Source: Atriophallophorus winterbourni
Taxonomy: Eukaryota > Platyhelminthes > Trematoda > Plagiorchiida > Microphallidae
Assembly (NCBI GenBank): GCA_013407085.1
Contig: JACCGJ010001987.1
Span: 1 to 64,000, forward strand
Length of the DNA: 64,000 nt
Reading direction: 5' to 3'
Shown here: positions 50,422-62,462 of the stretch, piece by piece
Numbering within the stretch: the stretch's first letter is position 1
Layout of the letters: every line of letters starts with the position of its first letter
Program-made: the position numbers and the translations under genes
The notes under the pieces: generated by a model
What the model was told of the DNA's origin: nothing
The model's database searches: none
The model's input: only the letters and a program-made list of their open reading frames with translations

Positions 50422-53239
50422 AGCCCTAACACCGGGAGTCTGGCCCCACATGATAGTGCTCTTCTGTTCTATACAAACGCTTGTAGCATTAGAAATAAAT
50501 GGGCTGAACTCCTCTGTAGAGTTGACGACACCCACTACAAAATTGTGGGTGTCACGGAATCATGGTTGTCTCATGATGACCACATACCAGCTTTAATCGC
50601 GGATAGGTTTAGCGCCGTAAGAAGCGATCGACCCCTGGGTAAGCTAGCAGGAGGGGCGTTGCTCCTTATTGATAACGCTATTCCCTTCGAGAAAAGTATT
50701 TCTTTTTCTACAACGAATGTGCAGATAATATCTGCCTTGCTCATGCATGGATGCACGCGTATAGTTGTAAGCTGCGTCTACCGTAGTCCGAGCACTAGTT
50801 TGGAAGAAGATGCTCTTTTGCAAATTAAGCTCTCGTCTCTTTTAGCCGTAGCACCACGTGTTGTAATCTTCGGCGATTTTAATCTACCCGAAATAAACTG
50901 GGAGTACCAAACCTCACATGCCCCAGGAATCGCGAACGATTTTCTGGACTGGCTACACTCCCATGCACTTTACCAACACGTAAACGAACCAACTAGATTC
51001 CGCGAGGGTCAGTCTCCGTCTATTATTGACCTAGTTATTTCAACTTCTGAAAGCGGTATACAAAATTTGGTCTTACTGCCACCACTAGGAAAGAGCGACC
51101 ACGTAGTGTTAGCCTGCGAGTTACTTCTGTCATTTGGTAAACCCCCACTTAAGATGTCTCGAAGCTTCCATAGGATCGACCCTGCTTCCCTATTACAGGC
51201 AGCAGCGCTACTCCCATGGCAAAACATTGACCATGTGGATGGGATGTGGGGGCAGATCAAGAATAACATCCTTCAACTTCAGGATCGATTCGCTCCTCTC
51301 TTACCCGTTCGCAAAAAAGGTAAACCTCAATGGTGGTCAGCCTCAGTTTCCCGTAGCGTACGTCACCGCGACGCAAAATGGAGGCGTTATAAGCTTACTC
51401 CCTCATGTGGGACTGGGCCCGTTACAAAGAAGCGCGAAACATAGCTGTTTCCAAGATACGTGCAGCAAAGATTTCTTTCGAAATGAAACTCGCTCAAGAG
51501 GCCCATACTCATCCGAAACGTTACTACAGCTACGTTCAATCTAAAGGGTCAACACGAAAAGGTGTAGGTACCTTGAGAAGGGACGATGGATCAGCCGTCA
51601 TTGCAAGCACTGAAAAGGCTCAATTGTTTTCCTCGCATTTTCAAGGCGTACAACGCCGAGATTATAACTCGAACGTCTCTGTGCCATCACTTCAATGTGT
51701 ACTCGCTGATCGCCCCCTCTGCACTGACCTTACATTCGAGGTACACAATGTCGAGAATATATTGGCCAGCCTAGCTTACAACAAGTCGGCAGGGCCCGAT
51801 AGCATCCATTCACGAATGATCAGACTGCTAGCGCCTATATTAGCTGTGCGGATCACAGAACTTTCCACATCATCCCTCAGTCAAGGTACCCTTCCTTTGT
51901 ACTGGAGAACAGCCATTGTAGTGCCTATCCATGAGGGAGGAGCTTCCTCGGCGGTCAAAAATTACCGCCCGGTTAGCCTCACGAGTGTACTATGTAAGGT
52001 TATGGAAAGATTGATCCGCGATAAAATATGTGGATATCTAACCAAACACTCTCTTTTGAATGGCGCACAACACGGCTTCCTAAAAGGTAGGTCATGTCTG
52101 ACAAATTTGTTGAGCTTTCTCAACGAGGTTACTAAGAGGATGGATGATGGTATAGCTGTAGAAGTCTTCTATCTTGACTTTAGTAAGGCTTTTGATTCAG
52201 TCAACCATAGGCTCTTGCTTCTCAAACTCTCAGCCATAGGAGTATCAGGGAACCTTCTGGGCTGGATTCGAGCATTCATTAGCGACCGTTCCTTTACTGT
52301 CAGGGTAGATGATACTTACTCCGCAAGTGCGCATGTAACGAGTGGGGTTCCCCAGGGCTCAGTCTTGGGGCCGTTGCTGTTCCTCATCTTCATTGATGAT
52401 CTAGCCAACCAACTGCGCTCACCCTGTTATATGTTTGCTGACGACGTTGAAATTGTCGGTAGATCGGATAACTCCGATCTGATAAGTGATGTGGGAGCTG
52501 TAACAGCATGGGCGGGTAAGTCAGACCTTTCTTTTAACCTAGATAAGAGTCATTTGCTCTCTACACTGGCAGGCAACATGATTGTGTCTACGCCCTCAGC
52601 TCACACGGAGTTCCGTAGGGTAAATTCTACTAAGGACCTGGGAATCGTAGTCTCCGCAAACTTTAAGTGGGCTGACCAATGTGCTGTTGCAGCTCAAAGG
52701 GCCAGGAGGGAACTCTTTGACTACGTTCAGCCCTCACTTGCAGAAAAGCTGAGGTGCTATTGCCCCTCTACAAGGCAATTGTAAGGTTACATTTAGAATA
52801 CTGTATCCAGGCTTTTAAGCCGTATTACCAGAAGGATATCGTGCAGCTAGAAAAGGTACAGAAGCTGGCCACTCGCAGCATCGAGGGGTTAGCATACACC
52901 AATAATGAAAATCGTCTATTAACACTAGGACTTTTCTCACTTAGGAGGAGGTAACTTAGGGGGGATCTTATAGAGACCTTTGAGGTTGTCAAAGGATTAA
53001 GTTGTCTCGAATTGGATGACTTCTTTCGGTTCTCTCCTTTGGTTGGTACACGAGGGCACAGTCTCAAGCTAAGTAAACAGCACACCAGGCTTGAATCCAG
53101 AACGCACTTCTCTAGCAGTAGTATAGTGAACGCGTGGAAATCACTTCCTGCAGAACTAATCTTGGCAACTTCAATAATTGCGTTCAAACATGGGCTGGAC
53201 GAACGGTGGCAGGTGCTCTTTCCGGAGCATTACCCTTAA
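50422..53239 (+). pseudogene. CR1 ORF2 (AP endonuclease-like domain and reverse transcriptase)
   Basis: Endonuclease domain about 50460-51150: GVTESWL (catalytic Glu), SCVYRSPS, FGDFNLPEINW, LGKSDHVVLACE (Ser-Asp-His). A frameshift at about 51393-51405 moves to the RT frame, which has NKSAGPDSI, NYRPVSLTSV, NGAQHGFLKGRS, YLDFSKAFDSV, SGVPQGSVLGPLLF and the palm MFADDVEI (about 52432). A second frameshift near 52765 shifts to PLYKAIVRLHLEYC. A TAA at about 52951 interrupts SLRRR/LRGDLIETFE, and the frame ends FPEHYP. All EN and RT catalytic motifs survive, so inactivation is fairly recent. Confidence 0.9.
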
Positions 53240-53570
53240 GACTAAATCCCTCATTTTTATGATCAAAAAACACAAAATTATTCGAAAAACATTTTGAAAC
53301 ACAAAAAAGAGTATCTTTTTCATTTTTTTGCATTTGTGGAAATAAACTGCTGTCCATCGTCTTTTCATTCGATTGGACATGCAATATGCATAACTCTCTC
53401 ACCTTTCGGTGATGAGACCTCTCCCAACTTCCATTCACAGTTACACACGCCTGTGTTACTTACGAATCAATCCTGGTAGTGGCAGGTGTTTTCAAGCACA
53501 CCTCCGAAAGAATCTGGGCACTCGTTTCGACTTGGTCGACTATCGCCCTGTGATACTGATACTGATACTT
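53240..53570 (+). mobile_element. CR1 3' UTR with conserved hairpin and GATACT repeat tail
   Basis: Contains AATAAACTGCTGTCCATCG, the hairpin CTCACCTTTCGGTGATGAG (53398-53416) and a GATACTGATACTGATACT tail. The inverted fragment at 48530-48893 keeps the same order. Confidence 0.75.
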
Positions 53571-53806
53571 ATACCACTCACCATGCTGGTAAATAGAATA
53601 TGTTTTATTATTCTCCAGTTACTCTTCCTATCAACTCGCAGTTTCACTGGATCCAAGATTTTATCAGCGTCCATCGATATCTGCGTGTCCTTTAACAGAA
53701 AAATTATTGGAATCGGCGATGTGATCTTGACTCCAATCCCCAAGAAGTCCAGATAGTTATACCTCCCACACAAGTGCTTTTTCCTGTTTATTAAGAACAA
53801 TAATCA

Positions 53807-55702
53807 GTTCAGTTCAGTTCAGTTCATTTTGCAGATGACAGTATGTGGCTTACGATCCAATCGAGCGTCCAGATTCCGTTCGGTGGTATGCCACGAAAGA
53901 TCGTCCACCACTTCAAACAATATCTTCACAAATATCTTCTGGTATGAGAGTAATCTGGAATGCAACAGAAAAACTTCCCTCACCAATAGGTGAGGAGAAA
54001 GATTAGTGCGTTACAGAGCCAACATGAGGATCATACCAACTATTTACTTGCGGATAAAAATCGGGAAATAATGAACGCCACACAAATTCAAGTCCATTCT
54101 TGAAAGCCCTACCAAAGTAGAACAAAAAAGTTCTTTAGGAAGAGGATTCCAGTAATTTACTACCGTTTCACTAAGGAACTTACGGACATTGGACCTGACA
54201 TGTCGCTTGGCCAGTTTTAATGGGTGGCCTCCAGTACTCACACTTGGCGCCAGAGCGTACATTTGACTTGGATGAATAGTACTGAAACCTGTCATGATTT
54301 TGAAGGTTTCCATCTGGTCCCCAAGTAGCCGCCTTCGTTTTAGTGAGAAGAGATCTAGACTCAGCAATTGTTCCACATACGACCTACCTGATTGCCCTAC
54401 AGTCATACAAGTAGCTAGGCGTTGAACACCTCCAAGCTTTGCACTATCTTTTTGAAAATTAGGTGACCATAATTGAACGCAATACTCAAGATGTGGTCTC
54501 ACGACCGCTTTGTATAATGGTGTGAAAACCTCTGAGATCCCAGATCCCATCCCTAATAAGTTTCTCTAGGATTTTACATAGGATGCTGGTAAGACTAACT
54601 GGTCTGTACTTACATACTTAAGATCGACTGCCACGTTTATGTATCCGAATCACATTAGCCAGCTTCGAAATACTCGGAATTTATCCATGTTGCAAGAAAG
54701 CGTTAAAAGACGACACACAGGTTCTGCTATTATTGACACCAGGTTCTTTACAATTTAAGGGTAAATGTCGTCTGGGCCAGCAGATTTATGGGGGTTAGTT
54801 TTTGCAACAGCAAGTTTAACCTCATTATCAGTGAATTAACATGAACCCAGAAAATATTAACAATGTGATTTTGATTAAAGTTTTCTTTTTGCAATAGTTG
54901 TCATCCAATGGTACGTGTAAAGCATTAGCTTTTTATCACCATAAAATCTTCATTCTTGATTCTTGAAGTGGAGTAACGATATCAAGCCGTTTGATGACTC
55001 CCATGTTAGGCGATCTATTTGGCGACCAAGCCTCTGAACAGAGTGGAAATGTTTAAGAAAGGCCGAAGCCTTTCCTGAATCTGAGACTATTTGGGGTCCG
55101 TTTTCCTGCTGGAGATTGCTAATCCAAACGCGTGTTTTGCTTTTGAATTGGGCATAACTATAGTAAAGCTTTGTGCACTGCATTATATTGCGTGCCAACC
55201 TTGATTCAAAGTCACGTTTTGCCTTGCGCTGGATTCTTACAGCCTTATTTCTGACCATTTTATACCTTGTCCAGGACCGTCGTGTCTGGGAAGCTTTGTG
55301 AGTTTTCCAGGCACAGTCCAGCATTCTAATCACCCGTCGCAGCGCAGGTTTACACCACTGTGCCTTGTTGCTTTGTTTGATGCGCACTAACGGTGCAAAC
55401 CTATCTTGCAAGGTTGACAGACAGTGGTGTATAAGCTGCTAGTTTGTTGCTACGTATTGAGACAGGATCTTTTTAGCTTCATCTTAGACAACTTCTTAGT
55501 CTACACGATTGAAATTGTGACCAAGTTTAGGAGGAGGTTTGTCATACCAGAGTACTAGTTGGATGCTGTTCACAACGTGATCACTTTTTCCTAGTGGATT
55601 GAGATACGAAATAGCCAAAGACAATAGGTACGGGTAGAGGTCTGATGTCGAGTGATCAGGATCGGAGATGTGTGATTTCGAAACCGGCAGCTTGTGCTGC
55701 AC
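53807..55702 (-). pseudogene. Second CR1-type LINE, degenerate, minus strand
   Basis: Read from 55702: end of the endonuclease (NPLGKSDHVV), the linker with MQDRFAPLVRIKQ and a long basic segment (54950-55411), remains of the RT, then the C-terminal part PLYKAVVRPHLEYCVQLW to CGVHYFPIF (54044-54550). The 3' UTR follows with a perfect hairpin CCTCACCAATAGGTGAGG (53978-53995) and a (CTGAA)n-type tail at about 53805-53830. The RT core (54560-54940) is badly decayed with a probable internal deletion. It is a different subfamily from 48894-53570. Confidence 0.8.
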
Positions 55703-57574
55703 CGATTTTGCTGAGGTCGTCGGAGGATTGGAACTCTATCTGATCTATGCTAGGGAGTATATCAGCGACAGGCTTCGAGGCAGTCGAGTCCTGAGTTTCC
55801 TGCTTGCAAAGCGTGATAACAGCAAGGGTTCTTGCAACGTTGCGCGTGAATGCCGTATTTCCATGCTAACCGAAAAACGAGAAAACAATTATGGCTACTC
55901 GAGCGTTGGCGGCGTGGGATGCGTAATCGTGGCTTTCGGTTAAATGGTTTGGAAACTCATTTGTTAGAGCTGCAATCTCGAGCAGCAAGTTTGCATGTAT
56001 GATTTCATTTGGTTCAATCGGTTTGCGTTAACATTCTGTGGTTACTGTCGATATATTTGCATCTGAGGTCTGGTAACGAATGCAGTCTGCGATGCTGCTC
56101 GCCATTTTTGATAGTTCAATCACCGGAGTACTTTTAGCAACAAACAATGTGGCTCGCAAGTACTAATAAAGTCACTGAAGCCATCCTTTCTTCTAATAAG
56201 AACTCCTTGTGGTGAGTTGTCCCTAACAATCGAGGCATCCCCAATCAATTTCTCATATGTCGTTTTGCTGGCCGCCTTCAGAATAGTGAAAAGCTGTTGC
56301 AGCCTAGATCGTTCAAACGGGACAGTGCAAAAACATCAAGGCTTGTTCGAATCTAAGGTAGCGATCACCTTCGACAGCAGTAAGGACTGCGTCGCAAACC
56401 TGCAATAAGAAAAACCAATACTCAGTGTCCTGTGGAATTAAAATGGGTACTGCAAAGACCGTCGAGGCAAATATAAGGTTTAGAATTACCGATGATAAGC
56501 CAAACAATCTTCATTGTCCTATGGGTTCCCGCATAACTTCGTGCGACGTTATTGTTGTAGCCAGCATGCAAGATCGCTGCATTTTAAACGACAGCAATCA
56601 GTTCATTGGGATATACCACCGTGCGTGCACATTGTACTACAGTGACAACAGATCTTTAACTAGGAAGTAAGTCATCATCGGTAATACTATATTCTCAACG
56701 TATTGTATAATTCTAGCAATGAGGGTTTAACACGACACCACAACTAAAAGTTTATTATAAGTGCTGAGAAGAATGACAACTATTTGAGGTTCTATTAGAA
56801 GTGTCAATGTTATGACCCGCTTATAATCCACCGTTGATCATGCGTTAGAAAATGTTTTCATTCGTTGCAACGATGATGTCAACATCATCAGCCAAAACGA
56901 AGCAGTTGTGGTCGATCAAGCTACGCGTAAATTACAGTATATAAATTAAAATGAAAAATGTAACCACAATAATTCTGGAATCCAATCGGAATGCGAAGCT
57001 CCCAAGATCTGCAATTGATAGATTGAGTCCAGGCGTCAAAGTGTTATCAAATATATAGCCGCGGCAAATCCAAAAACACGGCTAATATATTCATCAGTTA
57101 TTTTGGAGCAGGCAAACAATATTCCAACAACTGGCTGTCAGAATTTAAAGCTCGCAGCACGGAAATCAAATAATGGTAGAAAAGCAACTCTGAACGGATG
57201 GAACTTTTATTTACAAAAACCGTGCACAAAATTCAAAAAGTGTTCAGTGGCTGAGACAAAAATAATTTGTACAAAAAACACCATAGTACCACATACTAGA
57301 GCGTCGGGAACAAGAGCAAGACGCTTGAAGAAAGCATTATGTTATAAAGTCATTAAACTTTGAAGGAAAGTGAACCTTACGACAAAACGTGTTCGTCTGT
57401 TTGGTTTGGGTAGTTTATGACATGAAGGTAATGCTGGTGTAACTGGTGAATCGTGGATACGTTGGTTTCAGGTGAAGCAGATGGAGAATAGTGTTCATTT
57501 TCGTTTGACTTTTTGGGAGTAACTTATTCTAAGAATTTTGTTCGATTCTGATGTAGGTTCTACGTAATGAACTT
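55703..57574. other. No gene recognised; possible RT remnant
   Basis: Mostly unassigned. On the minus strand near 56860-56930 the translation VLADDVDIIVAT resembles a reverse transcriptase palm motif of a Jockey- or RTE-like element, but flanking frames are too broken to classify. Open frames at 56425-56670 and 57103-57363 match nothing I recognise. Confidence 0.35.
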
Positions 57575-58664
57575 TTAAACTGTCGATACTAGACGTTTCT
57601 TGTGATCCATTGCGGTCAATAACGAAGTACTAAGGACTTTGTACGGACCAGTGTATTGTGACTGAAGTGGACAACGTACTTTATCGGCACGCACGAACAC
57701 AAATTTGGAGGCATACAAGCCAGCTATATGTGAAAATAGTTGAGTGTGTTGGCGAGTTGGGATTGTTCGTAATGATTTCATGACGCTGCGAAAGCGACTG
57801 ACATACTGAGGAGCCGAAAGATCTAATGATGAATCAGAAGATGTCAGGTATTCACCATATAGGCTGAGTGTTCTCCTGTACACCAATTAAGCAGTAGAAC
57901 AAACTTAATTTTCTTTCATGGTTGTATGAATAATAAGAAGCATTAATGGCAATGTCTCGCACCAACGCTCTGAATTCCCGTGAATCACACATGCGGCCTT
58001 AGTCGAAATATGAGTCAGAATGGTTGCTTTTAGCTGAGGGCAGTTTTAAATGTCACAACACCTTCGTTATCTTCTGCGTTCATTAGAAAATTTCGCTATT
58101 GTTAGCTAAGTGAATCTGGAAGCGTTTGGGATAACCTGGCACAATTAGGCAAAGGCATCTGTAGTAATTTACGATGTCGAGAAATCGACGCAGGTGATGG
58201 ATTGAGCTTTGGCACGGATAGTTACGTATTGCTTATAACTATTCTTTTATTGAATAAATACCGGATGAGTCTTGTTTTTCTTGACAGACGACAGAAGGTA
58301 AAGCCCTTGTAAGCCTTGTAAGTCAATGTTAAAGCCAAATTTTCCAAGAGATGGCACACCAAAAATGAAATTGTTGGGGTTCACTGTAATAACATATATT
58401 GACAAGCGTTCGAGGACTGTACGATAATGAATGACGTGCTCGGTTTGTGTCGTGCTTGCGACTAAAACGTAATCGATATACACATAAACAAATGACAACC
58501 CTGGTACATAAAACTTCGAAAGGTCTGCGTGGCATTTTGGCAACCAAGAAGCATTCGGAATAATTGAAACAATCCGGATGATGCTCGAGACGAACACTTT
58601 GCAGAAAGATTCTGCTTCTGTCAACTAAGTTTAAAATTTCAACCAGGATGGGGTGATAAATCAA
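57575..58664 (-). pseudogene. Decayed Ty3/gypsy pol fragments
   Basis: Minus strand 58247-58664 gives RT pieces, including FVYVYIDYVLVAS, where the usual second catalytic Asp of YIDD is Tyr. At 57575-57886 lies an integrase C-terminal piece with FVFVRADKVRCPLQ and YTGPYKVL. RNase H and most of the integrase are missing between them. It is clearly older than the gypsy element at 60678-63230. Confidence 0.75.
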
Positions 58665-59007
58665 TCCACAAGGATTTCACTTGTCTACATGATCGACTCT
58701 TCTTTACCCTACCGTTTAAAAGCCCCGTCATATGCGAGAAATTTTGCACTGGTACTGCTGCATCGTAATTTGAATCTTCATTTGATTGATATTTTGGTGT
58801 TGTCAGTTACGGGCAATTTATTATTCGATAGCTAATAATGTCTTCTGGAGGTCCATTTCATCCCATCAAACTCCTTGCATTTAAATATGAAGAAGGAGCT
58901 CCGTTATCAAGTTACATCACTCCCGATAGGCAGTTCGGATATCTCATCATTATATCTGATGCCTTAACTTAACCTTTAGCAACAATATTCGAACGATATC
59001 GATAATA

Positions 59008-59480
59008 CCAATGTATTGTCGTGCTCACATCCCCATCCCTTACACAGCACTACCGGTTTCTTGTTGTTTGCCTTCATCAGGTGGAGACAGTAAGATGAGG
59101 TTCAGTGAGCCTTGAGACAGTGGAAAAGCGGTATACGGAGTTTAACTTGTACACCACTGTTATATAGGGTTCTTACAAATAACCGCGATGTTCAAATACA
59201 GAATTACAAAGTGATTTCTGGCCAAGCGCTGGAGGCGCTCATAATAGACCAATGTATTGTGCTGCTCACATCCCCATCTCTTACACACCACTACCGGTTT
59301 CTGGCTGTTTGCCGTCATCAGGTGGAGACCGTAAGATCAGGTTCAGTGAGCCTTGAAACAGTGGGAAAGCGGTAAACAAAGTTATATTTGTATGTCACTG
59401 CTATATAGGGTTCTCACAAAGAACCACGATGTTCAAATACAGATTCACAAATTGATTCCTAGCCAAACGCTCGAGGCTAA
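59008..59480. repeat. 241-bp tandem repeat, about two units
   Basis: CCAATGTATTGT starts at 59008 and again at 59249. Both units carry CTCACATCCCCATC, CACTACCGGTTTCT, CATCAGGTGGAGAC, AGGTTCAGTGAGCCTTGA and TGTTCAAATACAGA in the same order. The second unit ends near 59478. A partial unit lies in SBNO intron 3. Confidence 0.85.
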
Positions 59481-60677
59481 GCTTTTTGCAAACCCTTGAG
59501 GTCAACTTGGGGAGGTTCCGAAGTGAGCGCAATGACAAATAAAAAGTTGAAATTTTTCATGCTGAATAAAAATTGATATAAGCAAACCGCAAACGTGATA
59601 CATTAGAGTGAATATTTGACTACATTGAACATATTATGGTTAGAGTCGCAACCCTTTCCATAGTCATAGTGCATCTGTCTGAGGGTGATCGCAAAATTCG
59701 GTCATTCATTATTCCAAAATGAGACACAATCCGGGTTAAGAATGGAAATGCTCGGTTGAAATTTACCTGCAAACGAGTTACAGTATTTTGTTACAGGTAT
59801 GTGTGTTGTCTCATCCTTTCACAATAAATGCGTACATACATGCTGAGCTGTTTGAGTTCCCTTGTGAAAAACACTTTTCTTGCACAACACACATATGTTC
59901 ACCATTGGGAGATCGACATGCAACAGGCAACACACAAGGCGAACACCCGATTCTTGATAACGATTCGAGTAAGTAATGATGTATCAATTGATACAGGTTT
60001 GGTTACGGCCCTAGCGGTTCTTGCTGATAGCGGCTCCTAGCGTCGGCTTTGCTTTCGAACCCCCACGACTTGGCTCAGAGAACAATACTAATATACCGAA
60101 TCTTATCTTCGCAGAACGAAGGTGTTGTTCTGTACATGGGTTCAAACGAAAACAAAAAGAATGGATCGGAGTACAGAGGCAGTGTCGTTGTTCGCTGCCT
60201 GTTATTATATCTGGTCCGATTGCCCGTTGCTTCGCACCATTTTAATGTGTATTTGAAAGGTGGTCGATATGGCTGACCGGGCGCGAAGATCGATTATTGT
60301 ACACGTGACGTTGGTTGACCTTTGAATTGTGTGTTAGCCAAAGGTTGAATAGGTGGACGTGTACGATGGTGAATGTGTAGAGACAATAGTCTGCTACACA
60401 GCTCGCTTTCAGTGCTGAGAACACTGAATGCCGATCGTCGGGATTAAAAAAAGGCGATTCGGAGGCCAAAAATAGATGGCACCCGTTATAAGCACGATCG
60501 GCAAACTCGCTATCCAAAGTTTAGGAGCGGAAGAGTGGAAATAGGCCAAGGCTGACTGTCACTTTGATGTTCCTCGAGGTTATTCTTCACTGGAAGTTCG
60601 GTCTTTTCATTCCACGGTGAGTTCGTCCTCACAATACCCTGTGAAGGAAAAACAGAAGTGGGCCAGTTGTTGTTCTT
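59481..60677. other. Downstream flank of gypsy pol; LTR not identified
   Basis: Would contain the 3' LTR of the element at 60678-63230 if present. I could not find a pair of matching direct repeats or clear TG...CA ends in the window, so no LTR is called. No gene recognised. Confidence 0.4.
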
Positions 60678-61697
60678 TTATTTTAGAACGTTTGATAATC
60701 TATCCGGGAAATGAACATGTCGACCGGATCTAGTTATACATTCACCTTCGGTCTTATTTTTCTCTATGACTTGTTTAACTTTTGGTGTATTGCTTAACCC
60801 GTCTCCACCTAGGTCTTTTTCGGTAAAAGCAGGTTTTAATCTATCAATGGATATCGTTCCCTTTTTACCCTTGATGTCGACGACGAAATGCTTCGAGTGA
60901 CGTTTGAGGACTTCGAAAGGACCGTCGTATGGAGGTTCTAGTGGTTTACGTACTGAGTCTACCCTGACCAACACATTGGAGCAGGTAGATAACTCTACCG
61001 GGATGTATGTTGTGTTGCTCTGTTGTCGCGTTGGTTTAGGTTGTATAGACTGCATGGCTGCATGTAAACGCTGAACAAAATAGATGGGATCGATGTATTG
61101 CTTACATTGCGATCCATGTACAATGTCTGCTGGGAGCTTAAGAGTAGTACCGTGAACTAACTCTGCAGATGAGCATCCCAAGTCCTGTTTAAACGAGGTC
61201 CGCATGCTCAGTAGAACCAGCGGTAGGTGTTCGGTCCAGTTGCTTCGGTCTGGTTGAGCCATTAGGGATGCTTATAACTTTTGGTGCATCCGTTCAACCA
61301 TCCCATTTGCTGCTTGGTGGTAAGCTGTTGTTCGAATTCGTTTCGTTCCGAGCAGCCTTGTGAGGTCCTGAAATATTTTTGATTCGAATTGTGCACTGCG
61401 GTCTGTCGTAACGATTTCTGGTTCGCCGTAATTAGCAATCCAGTGTGTGACAAAGGTTCTCGCTATCGTTTCTGAATTGATGTCCTGAATGGGTACAGCT
61501 ACCGGCCAACGCGTGTATCGATCTACACACGTCAGGAGATATCGCTGGCCTTTTGAGATTGGCAACGGTCCGACGATGTCGATATGAACATGGCTGAAAC
61601 GCGTGCAGTCATCGTCATATGTTCCGATTGGGCTTCGTATGTGGCGTTGAACTTTAGCTTTTTGACACTGAAGACAGGCTTTGGCCATCTCCCGCAC
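60678..61697 (-). pseudogene. Gypsy integrase core and C-terminal domain
   Basis: ACLQCQKAKVQRH supplies the two Cys of HHCC. The DDE triad is seen in HVHIDIVGPLP, EIVTTDRSAQF and MVERMHQKL. A TAA at about 61273 interrupts between HQKL and ASLMAQPDRSNW. The C-terminal part holds LVRVDSVRKPLEPPYDGPFE and a run typical of the gypsy integrase C-terminal fold. Confidence 0.9.
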
Positions 61698-61700
61698 TTT

Positions 61701-62462
61701 CTAATTCATTCCAGGCCATACGGAGCGCTCTGCGATTAAACGTTGCGTGACGCGGACACCGGGGTGCGACATATTGTGAATAGAATCGAATATGACCCTA
61801 CTATACGTTTCAGGAACGACTGGTCGTGGTGTACCTGTCGTTGTGTCACAGATTATGGTCTCGAGTGTTCCGTCTATGGGGAGTTGTTTGATCTTCAAAT
61901 TAGTGTTAGACAACTGCTGAAGGACGTTTTTCTGTTTGCTCTGAAGCTTAGCCAGTTCTTTTAGATCAACCGTGGGGCTGAGATTAATAGTGTCAATGGA
62001 AGATCTGGACAAGGCGTCGGCAACTTCTTTCTTAAATCCAGGAAGATAATTAATTTTCGATGTGAATTGCGAGATGTAGTCCAACTGTCGTATTTCACGT
62101 GGATTGTACTTATCAGAGGCAGGGGATAGCGCGTAGGTCAATGGCTTGTGATCTGTGAGTATCTCAAATTCGCGTCCTCCTAATAAGTGACGGAAGTGCC
62201 TGATACTCAGATACACCGCCAGGAGTTCGCGACCAAACGTACTATACTTTTTCTCTGTGGATTGTAGCTTCTTTGAGAAGAACGCAAGTGGTACTAAGTT
62301 GCCGTTCTTACTCTGTTGTGGCACGCCACCGACAGCGACAGAGGATGCATCTGTTGATAGTACGAGTGTGCTTTGCGGATCGACGTGTGCTAGCAATACC
62401 ATTTTGCTCAATTCCTGCTGGATTTTCTCGAAAGCTTGTCTACCTGACTTTAGAATTGCTTT
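61701..62462 (-). pseudogene. Gypsy RNase H domain and integrase zinc-binding segment
   Basis: LVLSTDASSVAVGGV starts the RNase H. FGRELLAVYLSIRHFRHLLGG and FEILTDHKPLTYAL carry further catalytic positions, and GFKKEVADALSRS ends the domain. SIHNMSHPGVRVTQRLI begins the integrase HHCC zinc-binding domain, which is cut by a stop near 61700. Confidence 0.9.

Larger units (their letters stand above)
48894..53570 (+). mobile_element. CR1-type non-LTR retrotransposon, near full length, inactive
   Basis: 5' leader (48894-48991), ORF1 with PHD-like finger, ORF2 with endonuclease and RT, 3' UTR from 53240, and a (GATACT)n-type tail near 53550-53570. Broken by a SINE in ORF1, two frameshifts and a stop in ORF2. 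Confidence 0.85.

Noticed and set aside
59788..60276. Four overlapping plus-strand frames of 62-75 codons
   Set aside because: Composition and overlap suggest chance frames; no start context, splice signals or family match.
60200..60540. Candidate LTR of the gypsy element
   Set aside because: No second copy in the window and no clear ends or polypurine tract, so an LTR cannot be called.
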